A DNA stretch of 64,000 bases. It comes from Lentisphaera profundi. GTDB taxonomy: Bacteria > Verrucomicrobiota > Lentisphaeria > Lentisphaerales > Lentisphaeraceae. The stretch is from NCBI RefSeq assembly GCF_028728065.1, contig NZ_CP117812.1:1240001-1304000 (forward strand). The letters run 5' to 3'. A program made the translations under genes and the position numbers. Below, one piece after another: positions 44,576-54,202 of the stretch; position 1 is the stretch's first letter, and each line of letters starts with the position of its first letter. The notes under the pieces are model-generated. The model saw only the letters and a list, made by a program, of their open reading frames with translations. It did not search any database and was not told the DNA's origin.

Positions 44576-45163
44576 TCACTTAGCCTTAGTGATCTCCATG
44601 TCACCACGTTTCACTTTTGGAGAGGCCGTAGATCCTTTCAGTTCAACAAAAGAAAGATCACTGATAGTCACCTCACCTTGGTATTCACCAAGCATAAAAA
44701 TGAGACTTTCGATAAGATGTGAAGCAGGGTTCTTTTCAGCTTTGAAAATACAGTTGGCTTCTTGCCACTCACTAGTGGGCTCAAATTTCTGGAAGAGTCC
44801 AAGATTAAGGAGTTTATCATCGGCTTGAAATTTTTTGCCTTTAAAAATATTGGGGTAGGAACGTTCACCCACATAAACATGTCCTTGACCACTTCCTTTA
44901 AATTTAAAGCGAAGCTGGTAAATGCGTCCTTCTTTAACGGGAGCTTCAGTAACTAAGCTCACATAATAGTTTTCAGAAGTATGTGTGGTAGTTAGGCTAA
45001 TACTTCCTTTTTTGTATTCAGATTTTAAGCCTCGGTATTCACTTTTTAATTGTAAAAACCAGTACTTATCCTTTTTCTTAAAAGTGGGATCTTTGATGAT
45101 GTCTTTGGCATTTAAAAGTGAAATTGAAAAAATGATTGATAGCAATAAGGCCGTTGTTTTCAT
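44576..45163 (-). CDS. Small secreted carbohydrate-binding-like protein
   Basis: A signal peptide (TTALLLSIIFSISLLNA) precedes about 170 residues with the look of a CBM4/9-type jelly-roll: NAKDIIKDPTFKKKDKYWFLQ at the start, IYQLRFKFKGSGQGHVYVG in the middle and EVTISDLSFVELKG at the end. These read like the 'ligand-binding at the sandwich' family that binds glycans. No catalytic motif is seen. It follows a sulfatase gene on the same strand (205 bases), so it may help bind the sulfated substrate. Confidence 0.6.
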   Translation of the reverse strand: MKTTALLLSIIFSISLLNAKDIIKDPTFKKKDKYWFLQLKSEYRGLKSEYKKGSISLTTTHTSENYYVSLVTEAPVKEGRIYQLRFKFKGSGQGHVYVGERSYPNIFKGKKFQADDKLLNLGLFQKFEPTSEWQEANCIFKAEKNPASHLIESLIFMLGEYQGEVTISDLSFVELKGSTASPKVKRGDMEITKAK

Positions 45164-45368
45164 GGATAACTCCGTAGTTTTTGTTATAGCTGAATTCTAA
45201 TAATAACGAGAATATTAGTACCGTGATACAAAATTCAGAAAATTTTTACAGATTAAGATGATAATAAGGTCAGTATCTACTCAGTGCTTTCTGAGTAGCT
45301 ACTCGGTGTTCCCAGAGCTTAAGTATCCTCAATTAGACTCTCATAAAGAGTACGTGATTTTTTAGTTG

Positions 45369-47204
45369 CTACTTAACTTTAAGCGCTTTTATTGAGTAGT
45401 TACCTCGTTTGAAATCTCCTACTTGGCCCATGCGTGGATAGGAGACGAGGAAGTTTTGATCATCAATGAGATTGAAGATGTAGTGAGTAGAACCTTCGGG
45501 TAAAGTAGCATTGACTTTGTTTCCTTGGATTTGCGCATCCATGCGGTACCACTCTTCGGATTGTTGTCCCCCATTAAGAGTATACATCAAGTAAGCTTTT
45601 GAAAGAGCGTTGCCTTTGTTTTCATAATTCAAGGAAAGTTGGCGGCCATTTTGTTCTTGGGATGTCACAATGGGAACCTGCTTTTTTCCGGCTAGTGAAT
45701 TCTTGAAATAGGGATTTTTATAGGGGTAGTCGGCATCCATCTCGTCAAGGCGCTGCTGGAGCAGACGATTCATTTCAGCTGCTTTTTCAGGCATCTGACT
45801 GACGAGGTTTTTGCTTTCTTCAATATCGACCCGTTTTCCTGAATCATCATAGAGTTGATAGAGTTCAATTTTTGCTTTATTGGGTTGATAGTTGCGGATG
45901 ATTTTCCAGCCATCAATACGCAGGGTAGAATGCATGGAGGCACTATTGGGGAAGTGATGCATGACAGAGTTGCGGACTTCGCCATTAGCTTCTTTGATTA
46001 AGTTTGGGTCTTGTGGATTATTTGTGATAAGACTAGAAAGGTCGGAGCCATCAAATTGTAGATCAGTAGGTTTCTTTGTTTTGGTCCATGAAAGGATAGT
46101 GGGAAATAAATCCATGCCATTAGCTATGACATTAGTTTGCACCGCTTTAGGGACCATGGGTCCACTGATAATGAATGGGACGCGCGTGCCGCCTTCTTGA
46201 GCGTTTATTTTACCTTTGTCGAGTGGGTAGTTATCGGTGATGACTTCACCGGGGTGACCTTCCATTCCACCATTATCGGAAGTAAAGATGATGTAAGTAT
46301 TTTCAATGAGTTTATGACCGGGCCAGCGGGGGTCATCAGTTTCTTTAAGTGAAGTAATCACTTGTCCAAGGTAGTAATCGAGCATCTCAATCATAGCCGC
46401 GTAATAAGGGTTCTGCTGGCCTGGGAGAGTCCAGCCTTTAGGATCCGTGGGGAAATCTATGCCGATTTTCTTGCAGTACTTCTCGAGTAGGGGACGACTG
46501 CGAGTATGAATGGGGGTGTGGACTAACCAAGTTGCGTAGTAAAGAAAGAAGGGTTTTGCTTTGTTGTCTTGAATAAAGTTGAGGGCATCTACATTATTTT
46601 GATGGAAGGGGAAATTGTTTTCATCGAGACGATAAGGATCATCTTTTGCTGTAGTCGCAAAATCACTGAGTCGATCTTTGCGTGATCCACCCGTTGCACC
46701 TCGATCACTTCGAGTGAAGTCAAAACCATGGTCTTTAGGTTGAGGGTAGGCGTGGTGGTCAATAGCGATATGCCATTTGCCAACGTGACCAGTGTAATAG
46801 CCATTCGTTTTCAGAACCTCGGGAATAATAATATTTGAAATAGGAAGACGGCCGCGATACCAAGGAGCAATCATCGACCAAGCTTTTTCATGATTAGGAA
46901 TGGGGGGAGCGCCACCAACGACATGAGGACGCTTAAGACGCACAGGGTGTTTCCCTGCAAGAATGGCACCGCGAGAAGGAGCACAGGTAGGAGCGGGCGA
47001 ATAGGCCTGCCAAAACATAATACCGTCTTTTGAAAGTTGATCAATATGTGGGGTTTCATAGGGGGAGGGTTTATCGATATCGTAGCACTTTACATCTTGC
47101 CAGCCTAAATCATCAGCGAGTATGAGGATCACATTAGGCTTGGGACGTTCACTTGCGCAAAGCGCAAAAGAGAGTGTGAATAAAAGACTGAGCAATGCTT
47201 TCAT
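45369..47204 (-). CDS. Secreted sulfatase with extra C-terminal beta domain
   Basis: A signal peptide (LSLLFTLSFALCASE) is followed by NVILILADDLGWQDV (metal Asps). The formylglycine motif TCAPSRGAILAG has Cys74 and Arg78 intact. GHVGKWHIAIDHH carries the Lys/His pair and YIIFTSDNGGMEGH the late metal site. The domain belongs to the arylsulfatase A-like family. After about residue 510 an added beta-rich segment ends TLPEGSTHYIFNLIDDQ, like the end of the esterase at 23100. It should cleave sulfate esters of polysaccharides outside the cell. The gene is divergent from a pseudopilin-like gene. Confidence 0.93.
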   Translation of the reverse strand: MKALLSLLFTLSFALCASERPKPNVILILADDLGWQDVKCYDIDKPSPYETPHIDQLSKDGIMFWQAYSPAPTCAPSRGAILAGKHPVRLKRPHVVGGAPPIPNHEKAWSMIAPWYRGRLPISNIIIPEVLKTNGYYTGHVGKWHIAIDHHAYPQPKDHGFDFTRSDRGATGGSRKDRLSDFATTAKDDPYRLDENNFPFHQNNVDALNFIQDNKAKPFFLYYATWLVHTPIHTRSRPLLEKYCKKIGIDFPTDPKGWTLPGQQNPYYAAMIEMLDYYLGQVITSLKETDDPRWPGHKLIENTYIIFTSDNGGMEGHPGEVITDNYPLDKGKINAQEGGTRVPFIISGPMVPKAVQTNVIANGMDLFPTILSWTKTKKPTDLQFDGSDLSSLITNNPQDPNLIKEANGEVRNSVMHHFPNSASMHSTLRIDGWKIIRNYQPNKAKIELYQLYDDSGKRVDIEESKNLVSQMPEKAAEMNRLLQQRLDEMDADYPYKNPYFKNSLAGKKQVPIVTSQEQNGRQLSLNYENKGNALSKAYLMYTLNGGQQSEEWYRMDAQIQGNKVNATLPEGSTHYIFNLIDDQNFLVSYPRMGQVGDFKRGNYSIKALKVK

Positions 47205-47426
47205 GAAAAGATCCTTTTTATATTTCTTTATTAAACAATTTAAAGTTTAAAACGCTACATCTTCAGCTTTTAAAATAGAAATTTATTGAGCAATAAATCA
47301 TAGGAAAAATTAAGTTTTGATGAAATGTAAAAAATACTGAAGCGTTTCGTTTTTTCGCTTGTTTATAATTGAATACTTTATTTAAGCTTAGAAATAGAGA
47401 ATTAATTTTTCAAAGGATGAAAAAAA

Positions 47427-48050
47427 ATGAAGTGTTTTACTTTGACAGATATGTTGATAGTTATGGCAATTTTAACAGTACTCATGAGTTTGTTTGTAAG
47501 TTCTGTTGAGATAAATCAAGAGAAAGCAGATTTGAGAATTTGTAGTGAGAATCTACATCAAATTTACAGGTTACAGGAACAATACCTAATGGACTCTGAT
47601 GGAATGTATCCCTCTGCATATGTAAATAGGGGCAAAGGGAAAACTTGGGATATGGCCTTGGACTTCTATGGAGATGTGGAATCAAAGGATATATACGCGT
47701 GCCCCTCTGATGCTGATATAAATGATCGTACGAGATCCTATGCCCTAAATGATGGAGGTCGGGGGAGTTGGGCGAGTGAAATACTTGAAAGGATGAGAGG
47801 GCTTGGTAATGAAAAAGGCCTCAGTAATCATCAATCTGTAGTGCGCAAGCCAGATCAGTTTATCGCTTTTGCAGAGCTACCAGGAACTAAAAGTTTACGC
47901 GCAAATAAATCTCATGCAGGTACTCATGCGCTTGATACTTATCAAGGAGCGGGAGTTCATGGTGAAGCGGATAAAATCATGACCGTTATGTCCTGTGGAC
48001 ATACAGAGTTTATGAGTGCAGAAAATGCGGCAGAGAGACAGAAGCACTAA
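47427..48050 (+). CDS. Divergent pseudopilin-like protein
   Basis: The start MKC-FTLTDMLIVMAILTVLMSL aligns with FTLIELLVVIAIIGILASL of its paralogues. However, the usually invariant Glu at +5 is Asp and the proline after the helix is missing. It keeps CSENLHQIYRLQEQY, TWDMALDFYGD and DIYACPSDADI. The H-X9-DG end has become HGEADKIMTVMSCGH, with Cys in place of the Asp. At 207 residues it is shorter than the family (about 250). AAAGGA lies upstream of the ATG. It may be a minor pilin or a decaying gene. Divergent to the sulfatase at 45369. Confidence 0.75.
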   Translation: MKCFTLTDMLIVMAILTVLMSLFVSSVEINQEKADLRICSENLHQIYRLQEQYLMDSDGMYPSAYVNRGKGKTWDMALDFYGDVESKDIYACPSDADINDRTRSYALNDGGRGSWASEILERMRGLGNEKGLSNHQSVVRKPDQFIAFAELPGTKSLRANKSHAGTHALDTYQGAGVHGEADKIMTVMSCGHTEFMSAENAAERQKH

Positions 48051-48092
48051 TCTTTAATTGGGTATATCAAGGATAGTGCTATGCAGAGATTA

Positions 48093-48115
48093 GAAAGGCT
48101 TATTTAGAGCCTTTC
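48093..48115. terminator. Hairpin between convergent genes, possible bidirectional terminator
   Basis: GAAAGGCT-tatttag-AGCCTTTC is a perfect 8-bp stem in the 81-base gap between the convergent pseudopilin-like and pseudokinase genes. There is no clear T-run on either side. Confidence 0.4.
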
Positions 48116-48131
48116 ATAAGAGCAAGACAGT

Positions 48132-49235
48132 CTAGTGAGAGATATTTTGACTATCTAAGTGAAAGAAAAATTCGCGACATTCCTTAAGCTTTGGTCTATA
48201 TTTAGGATTTCTATCGAGCATGCTTTGTAAGAATGATGGAAATTTCTCTGTTGAGAAATTGTCAAAATAGTCTTGACGTTCCTGAATGACTTTATGAGGG
48301 TCGTTTTCACTGAAAACTTGTTGTCCACCAATGAATGCAAGTGCTAAAATTCCCAATGAATAAACGGTAGAGGCTTCATTATGAACTTTACTAAAAATGG
48401 TCTCTGGCGCTGATTGCGGCAAGGGGAGATAGTTATAGGCTTGATTGATAGAATGAAGGGCTTCACGAAAGCCATAATCACAGATCTTCACACTGCCATC
48501 TAGTTCTAGCATAATATCTGAGGGTAACACAGCACCGTAGCAGGAATATGTAGCGAGCTTCGCTAGTGTTTTTGTGACGTTATAAAGGACGTGAGCAGCT
48601 TGATGATCCGGAAGTGCCCCAAATTCTTCGAGATAAAGATTCATTCTATAAGGTGCATTTTTTCGAGTGATGTAATAGGCATTTTCATCTTTGTCGAAAG
48701 TTAGAGGTCTTATATAGTTTTCTATATCTAGTTTATTGTAATGCTTGAAAATTTCTTCTACATTAGAAGTTTTGTTGGGTGCAGGTGGGATTTTTTCATA
48801 AACGACGACATCACCATAAAATTCACTTTGTTTATGATGAGCTCTAAAAATATTAATAAAGGGGCTCTCAAAAATATGCTTATCGTAAAGAAAAAGTTCT
48901 GTTTCTATGGGAATTCTAAATTTGAGCTGGCAGGAAGGACATGCGACTTTTTCGAATAAATTAGTACTCGTGAAGGTAGATGTTGTGTGGCATTGAGAGC
49001 ATGTAATATCGGTAGTGTAGTTATTTTGCGATATCCCTGCAATTTTTGTACGGTCGAGATTATCGATCGTTTCTTCGGCAATAAATGAATAATTATCACT
49101 GGCATTGACGTGTTTAGCATCCACAGTTAAGCTGATCTGCTCCAAAGGAGAGAGTGCCGAATCCAAGTCACTTCTTTTAAAAACGAAGGTAGTGGTTTGT
49201 TTATTTTTCCTCAAACTAGCTAGCGATGTACTCAT
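48132..49235 (-). CDS. Protein-kinase-like protein with zinc ribbon, probable pseudokinase
   Basis: Residues 79-102 contain CSQC...CPSC, a zinc-ribbon of the same style as those in the protein at 57101. The C-terminal half follows a serine/threonine-kinase C-lobe: CYGAVLPSDIMLELDGSVKICDYGF aligns with HRDxKPxNILL...DFG. The catalytic Asp and Lys are replaced, and DFG reads DYG; then SAPETIF and STVYSLGILALAFIGGQQVF match the activation end and helix F. No glycine loop is seen. It is therefore probably inactive and acts as a binding or signalling scaffold. The start is uncertain: Met at 49235 (AAAGGA upstream) is chosen over 49259 and 49286. Confidence 0.65.
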   Translation of the reverse strand: MSTSLASLRKNKQTTTFVFKRSDLDSALSPLEQISLTVDAKHVNASDNYSFIAEETIDNLDRTKIAGISQNNYTTDITCSQCHTTSTFTSTNLFEKVACPSCQLKFRIPIETELFLYDKHIFESPFINIFRAHHKQSEFYGDVVVYEKIPPAPNKTSNVEEIFKHYNKLDIENYIRPLTFDKDENAYYITRKNAPYRMNLYLEEFGALPDHQAAHVLYNVTKTLAKLATYSCYGAVLPSDIMLELDGSVKICDYGFREALHSINQAYNYLPLPQSAPETIFSKVHNEASTVYSLGILALAFIGGQQVFSENDPHKVIQERQDYFDNFSTEKFPSFLQSMLDRNPKYRPKLKECREFFFHLDSQNISH

Positions 49236-49919
49236 CAATTTATTATCCTTTATTGCATCCATGATCTTTCTTAAAACTAAAGCCATGAACGATTTTGATA
49301 ATCTATCTAGAGATAAGGCTTTATGTGTTTTTCGGATGTACTTATAATTTATCTTAAAAAAGTAAGTGACTCAGCTTCTAATGCAATTCAAAATTCATGA
49401 AGCTTTGGACTTTCGTTAACCTTATTTTAATATTTCCTCGTATTTAGCCTATTTAGAGAATTCTAATGAATATTTAGAGCACTCTTAATTTACGTAATTT
49501 GATTAATTATAGTTCGATATCAGAGTTCATTTCTTTAAAAATATTATAAGTCAAATTAAGGCTTTTTTAAGTATGGGTATACATTGAACACCGAAGGATT
49601 TTTCATTTCTCCGGAATATGGACTTAAGAAATACGATGGTCGAATTACTATTATTTAGACAGATCTTTATATATTGTAATTCATATGGAAGACTTATCAG
49701 TAAAGCTTGAGAGAGATTTAAGTGTGTAGAAAACTAGTCACTTTTGTTAAAGTGACAGGGTGTTAATTCTCTTTAGTCAGCTTAGAGAAATATGGCTAAA
49801 TCTAGTAAGCATGGATGCCTTAAACTCAGATGGAATCTGAGTACGGGGAAAAGAAAAAGCCTCCTTATTCATCAAAGAATCAAGGAGGCTAAAATTAGAT
49901 CAGGCCTAGGAAAACTTAT
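49236..49919. other. Long intergenic region, mostly featureless
   Basis: About 680 AT-rich bases with no gene support. It holds the pseudokinase promoter side and, at its far end, a terminator and the near-perfect hairpin CTCAGAT-gga-ATCTGAG at 49825-49841. Confidence 0.5.
49853..49890 (-). terminator. Intrinsic terminator of the PVC cytochrome gene
   Basis: On the minus strand, GCCTCCTT...AAGGAGGC (8-bp stem, arms at 49882-49889 and 49859-49866) is followed by TTTTTC. It lies 31 bases after the stop codon of the gene at 49920-52100. Confidence 0.85.
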
Positions 49920-52100
49920 TTATTTTTTCTTAAGTTCTTCCAAAGTCCAAGGTTTATTGCGTTTTCTATTGCGTTTACGGGTCGATTTAACTTCTTTCTC
50001 ATTGATCATTTCGGCTGTATTGCCCCAAGAATTTCGGATGTAGGTTAAAACTTGGGAGAGGTACTTGTCATTATGAGCTGCGAGTGATTCCATTGCGCCA
50101 GGATAAGTTTTTCCATCTACAGGGCCCATGAGTCCATGCAAGGTTATTTTAATAAGTTTATCCTTATTGCCAAGAACACGTGGAGAAGCTTTAAGTGGAG
50201 GAGCAAGAGTTATATTTGTTCCAGCCATGGGGGTTCCTTGACCTTCGGAGCCATGACAGGCAAAGCAGAGTGTTTTGTAATGTGTTTCACCCGCTTTCAT
50301 GATTTTTTCAAACACGGGCCCTTTGCCTTTAAGAGCATTTATCTGATCCATGCGTTTTTTATGAGCGGCTTTATCGCGATCCCATTGAGCTAAGTGGTGT
50401 TTTAGTACTTTATCATTTTTGTATTTCTCAGCGATTTTTTGGAGGTAGGGGCCAGAAATATGACCTGGTCCAAATTTTTTCATACTAAGGAAGGCTTGTC
50501 CCAGAAGGATTGATGAAGAGGGTTTATCTAAGATGTGTTGATAGGCCGCGAGGACTTGCTTGTGACTCGCCTGTAGCCAAGGTTCAGAAACTCGTAAGGC
50601 ATTGCTTGCGAGTCTGGCATCGGAAGAGTGGATAAGAGGAATGACAAATTTGGCATCAAGAGATTTAAGGCCTTCTAGAGTCCATAAAATTTCGATTTTC
50701 CCTTGAGTACTTTTTGCTTGAGTCAGCGCTTTCATGAGGGCTGGCGTGATGCTTTTATCATTTCTTAGAATAAGAATTTTTCTTGCTGTGCTTCTCATCC
50801 AGCCATTTTTATGATCTAAATAAGGAATTAAAGCAGTAGAATCCTTTTTTAGCATTTCAGGGCGTGTGAATTTGGCCTGAAAGTCTTCGGGGACTAAGCG
50901 ATAGATACGTCCCATCTGTTTATTTTTTGCAAAGCCATACTGGTCGATAATACCACGGAGGTAAGATCCTTTCTTGGTCCAATTTCCTTCTTGAATAATA
51001 CCGCGATACATATCCACGATGTAGAGAGCTCCATCGGGGCCAGTTTTTAAATTGACAGGACGAAAGTTGGCATCAGTAGAGCGAATGAATTCTGATTTTG
51101 GGTAAACATTCTGCAATTGACGAAAGCCTTGGCTTTGATCGACTTTAGCCATGCGAATAAGGCGTCCCACGGGTTCGGCCACAAGATAATTGCCGTAAAA
51201 TTCGGGCATGAGTTCGCCTCGATAGACACCATGGCCGCAAGCTGCGGTCATGTGATTCAAAGTATTGTTTTCTCTGAGACGACGTCTACCACCTTGGGTA
51301 TCAGGGATATCATCAATAGGCCAAACTGTATTAAAGTCTTTTTCCAATTCATTTGGGTAGCTAGGCATGCCATAAATGGTAGGTGTTTGAAAAAATTGAA
51401 AACTCTTTTCAGCACCGGAAAAACCGCTGGCAATATGACCGTCATCATCATGATCTAAGCCCCACTGGGTATTGATGAAGCCACGATTCTGCTTGACGAC
51501 TTTACCATCGTCCACTTTAAAGGCATCCCCACTTTTAGTCATGCAGATCCAGTTGTCTAAATTCCAAACCAAACCACTGGGTTGATGTTCAAGATTCCCA
51601 CCTCTAGCACCACCTTTCGCCCAAATCTTCTTTTCATCGGATTTGCCATCACCATTGGTGTCGCGGTAGGAATAGATATCAAGCGTATTAGTTTCGCAGA
51701 TCAGAATACGATCATCTAAAGGAAGAATCATGCGAGGAAGCATGAGGCCGTCGGCAAAAACAGTAGATTTGTCCATTGTGCCATCACCATTAGTGTCAGT
51801 CAGCTTCATGACACGACTCGTCTTATCGAACTGACCGGTAGCATCGGCATCCTGCATATAAGTTTTCATCTCAATGACATACATATCGCCATTAGCATCC
51901 CAGACACAATCCACGGGCTCACTAATCATCGGCTCAGAAGCCACGAGTTGAAGTTTGTAGCCCTTGGGGACTTGGATGGTTTTCATGCTTTCTTGAGGGC
52001 TCAAACTCTTTACTTTTTGATAAAGATCGGGAGTTTTAGCGGGCTCATTTGCGGCTAGAAGTAGGCTTGGTAATAAAATTAAAGATGAGATTTTTCGCAC
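49920..52100 (-). CDS. PVC-type membrane-bound-dehydrogenase/cytochrome protein
   Basis: A signal peptide (ISSLILLPSLLLAANE) leads a sugar-dehydrogenase-like propeller typical of the PVC 'membrane-bound dehydrogenase' family: VPKGYKLQLVASEPMISEPVD, calcium-type loops DTNGDGTMD and DTNGDGKSDE, GLDHDDDGHIASG, and CGHGVYRGELMPEFYGNY. An alpha-helical HEAT-like region (about 440-590) follows. The C-terminal cytochrome c has CFACH at about 612-616 and ends in a Lys/Arg-rich tail. The protein probably oxidises a sugar outside the cytoplasm. It has its own terminator. A pseudopilin gene lies 170 bases upstream on the same strand. Confidence 0.87.
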   Translation of the reverse strand: MRKISSLILLPSLLLAANEPAKTPDLYQKVKSLSPQESMKTIQVPKGYKLQLVASEPMISEPVDCVWDANGDMYVIEMKTYMQDADATGQFDKTSRVMKLTDTNGDGTMDKSTVFADGLMLPRMILPLDDRILICETNTLDIYSYRDTNGDGKSDEKKIWAKGGARGGNLEHQPSGLVWNLDNWICMTKSGDAFKVDDGKVVKQNRGFINTQWGLDHDDDGHIASGFSGAEKSFQFFQTPTIYGMPSYPNELEKDFNTVWPIDDIPDTQGGRRRLRENNTLNHMTAACGHGVYRGELMPEFYGNYLVAEPVGRLIRMAKVDQSQGFRQLQNVYPKSEFIRSTDANFRPVNLKTGPDGALYIVDMYRGIIQEGNWTKKGSYLRGIIDQYGFAKNKQMGRIYRLVPEDFQAKFTRPEMLKKDSTALIPYLDHKNGWMRSTARKILILRNDKSITPALMKALTQAKSTQGKIEILWTLEGLKSLDAKFVIPLIHSSDARLASNALRVSEPWLQASHKQVLAAYQHILDKPSSSILLGQAFLSMKKFGPGHISGPYLQKIAEKYKNDKVLKHHLAQWDRDKAAHKKRMDQINALKGKGPVFEKIMKAGETHYKTLCFACHGSEGQGTPMAGTNITLAPPLKASPRVLGNKDKLIKITLHGLMGPVDGKTYPGAMESLAAHNDKYLSQVLTYIRNSWGNTAEMINEKEVKSTRKRNRKRNKPWTLEELKKK

Positions 52101-52270
52101 AGGTGAGGATTCCTATAGTATCTTTTTGAATTTGAGTTCTTATGGCTAATAATTCAGAGGAGCTAAATTTTTAGAAGTTTATATACTATAATATAACACT
52201 GAAAACATAAAAGCGTTACAAAATATGTTAAAATAGAATTCATAAATAGTATGTGTTAACTCGCTAATGG

Positions 52271-53077
52271 TTATTTTGTGGCATCCCATTTACTTCCAAA
52301 AACATTAGAAGAAGTTGCTATCGAACCATCGCCTTTCACTAACGATTGTAGGATAGTCATTGATTTTACACTACCATCAGTCATAGCATAATTATATTTA
52401 TTATTGGGGTGATGAGATAAGACTGCTATTTCCTGTTTGTCAGCACGTATACCAGTCCAAGTCCAAGAGACACCTAGACTAGAGCGGAGGTGGTTATTAT
52501 CATTGCTAGCGGTCTGATCTTCATCTGCTAATTCTGTAAATGCAATAGTTTCGGAAGGATTAGAAATGTCTGTTATTGAACGAGAGAATGGAAGAAAAAT
52601 ATCCCATCTAGCTCCAATTATTCCAGCACCTTTATCATAAACATTATCCCACTGCTGACCATACCATGCTTGAGTATGGGAATAAGTTCTTAAAACACGA
52701 TTTTGAACAGCTGATCTGTCATCTAAAGGACAACGATAGAGAGGAGAACTTTCTTCACCTCCTGGAAGATCACTAGCGGATGGACCATAAATCCCGCCTG
52801 CTTTCATTTGCGCGTCTGTAAGGTTACGTCCATCATAGGAACTGAGCATGTCATCCCAGCTAACTCCATTGGCATAGCTACCAGCAGGATAGTAGCCCTC
52901 ACTGTCATCCTGATATAGAAAAGCTGCCGTATTGATTTGACGCAAATTACTGGTGCAGACGGCAACTTGGCCTTTTTTTCTTGCTTTTCCTAAAGAAGGT
53001 AAGAGCAAGGACGCGAGAATACCGATAATGGCAACGACAACTAAGAGCTCAATGAGAGTGAATTTATTTGTTTTCAT
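52271..53077 (-). CDS. Type II secretion/pilus-like pseudopilin
   Basis: The start MKTNK-FTLIELLVVVAIIGILASLLLP is a perfect class III-type prepilin leader and helix. CTSNLRQINTAAFLYQDDSE, SWDDMLSSYDGRNLT and LYRCPLDDR follow the family order. The C-terminus has HHPNNKYNYAMTDG, an H-x10-DG version of the usual motif, and ends VFGSKWDATK. Exported to the inner membrane and assembled into a pseudopilus. It lies directly upstream of the PVC cytochrome gene on the same strand, repeating the pairing with a secreted enzyme seen elsewhere. Confidence 0.93.
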   Translation of the reverse strand: MKTNKFTLIELLVVVAIIGILASLLLPSLGKARKKGQVAVCTSNLRQINTAAFLYQDDSEGYYPAGSYANGVSWDDMLSSYDGRNLTDAQMKAGGIYGPSASDLPGGEESSPLYRCPLDDRSAVQNRVLRTYSHTQAWYGQQWDNVYDKGAGIIGARWDIFLPFSRSITDISNPSETIAFTELADEDQTASNDNNHLRSSLGVSWTWTGIRADKQEIAVLSHHPNNKYNYAMTDGSVKSMTILQSLVKGDGSIATSSNVFGSKWDATK

Positions 53078-53371
53078 ATTTATAATCCGTGGCGTTTATA
53101 TTAAGTATCTACATATAAAAACCAAAGAAAATTTCAAGAGCTACATCTAGTGTTATAAAACATGATAAAAATATTTTTCAGACCGATTAATTAAGGTGTA
53201 AACAATCATTTTATTTTTCTTAAATTTTTATTTATATCGAATAAGAGTAACAATTTAAAATAGTCATTGTCTATCATTTACAAGACTTCATTTCTAGGGT
53301 CATAACTTGTACTAATAATGATCAGTAAAATGGAAGTGATCATCTCAATATGTATAAATGGAGAGTTCTCA

Positions 53372-53998
53372 ATGAAATTATTTCACCTTATCTTAGTCTT
53401 GGTATTTTCGCTTCCATTGTACTCAGAAAATTTATCAGTCATAGCCAACTCCGACATGAGAAAGGGTGAGCAAATTGATGTGCCTCAGCTAATGGATGGG
53501 GACTTAGAGACTAGCTGGAGTGAAACGTTTAACAAAAAAATGCAAATCTTTATAGTCCTTTCTCAAGCTGAAACGATAAACTCCTTAGGAATCATTTGGG
53601 GGGATGAATTTGCGGAAGAAATAGAATTAGAACTTAAAACGCGAGGGGGCTGGAAGGGGCCTGAGAAAATTAAAGGAAAACAAAATGCTAAAGCAAGTTA
53701 TTTTGATATGGATAAAAAAAGGTCCTCAAAATACATCCGTATTACATTGAAGACTGATAAAGGCCCAAAGTTAATCACCATTAAAGAGCTGAAAATTAAC
53801 GGAGAAACTTCTATATTGAGCGCAGTAAAAAGTGATGTACCAAACAAGACTGTAGAAACAGAAATTGAAGAGCCAAAACCAGCTCAAGCAATCAAGCCTA
53901 AAGATGAATCAAAAAATGAACTTGATTCAGATAAAGAGCAAGATTCTCCAGAGCAACCCATCCAAATAGAAAAAGTCAGAAAAAAAGTTTTTATTTAG
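53372..53998 (+). CDS. Secreted discoidin-like protein with charged tail
   Basis: Signal peptide MKLFHLILVLVFSLPLYSE, then about 120 residues resembling an F5/8 type C (discoidin) domain: LMDGDLETSWSETF, INSLGIIWGDEF, ELKTRGGWKGPE and KYIRITLKT. The last 55 residues are low-complexity and rich in Glu, Lys and Pro. No catalytic motif is visible; a glycan- or surface-binding role is plausible. The ATG at 53372 has GGAGAG 8 bases before it, favoured over the one at 53318. It stands alone between a divergent pseudopilin and a convergent sulfatase. Confidence 0.65.
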   Translation: MKLFHLILVLVFSLPLYSENLSVIANSDMRKGEQIDVPQLMDGDLETSWSETFNKKMQIFIVLSQAETINSLGIIWGDEFAEEIELELKTRGGWKGPEKIKGKQNAKASYFDMDKKRSSKYIRITLKTDKGPKLITIKELKINGETSILSAVKSDVPNKTVETEIEEPKPAQAIKPKDESKNELDSDKEQDSPEQPIQIEKVRKKVFI

Positions 53999-54202
53999 AG
54001 CTAGGTGGGATTAATAAGGTTTACGAATTGCCACTAATAAAGCGGAGGATGCTAATCGCAGGAGAGGAATGGCTACAATTATTGTTGTTTAGGTAAATGC
54101 GTTTTCTTCCTCCCTAGCAAGACCTATGATAAGCTTTGCTCAACTAAGGCAGTGAGGCTGTCTTAACTGAGTCATCGATTTAGATTTTCACTATATTCGT
54201 GC

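Noticed and set aside
45272-45296. Hairpin CTACTCAG-tgcttt-CTGAGTAG as a terminator of the sulfatase gene
   Set aside because: No T-run on the minus strand and about 75 bases beyond the stop codon; too weak to list.
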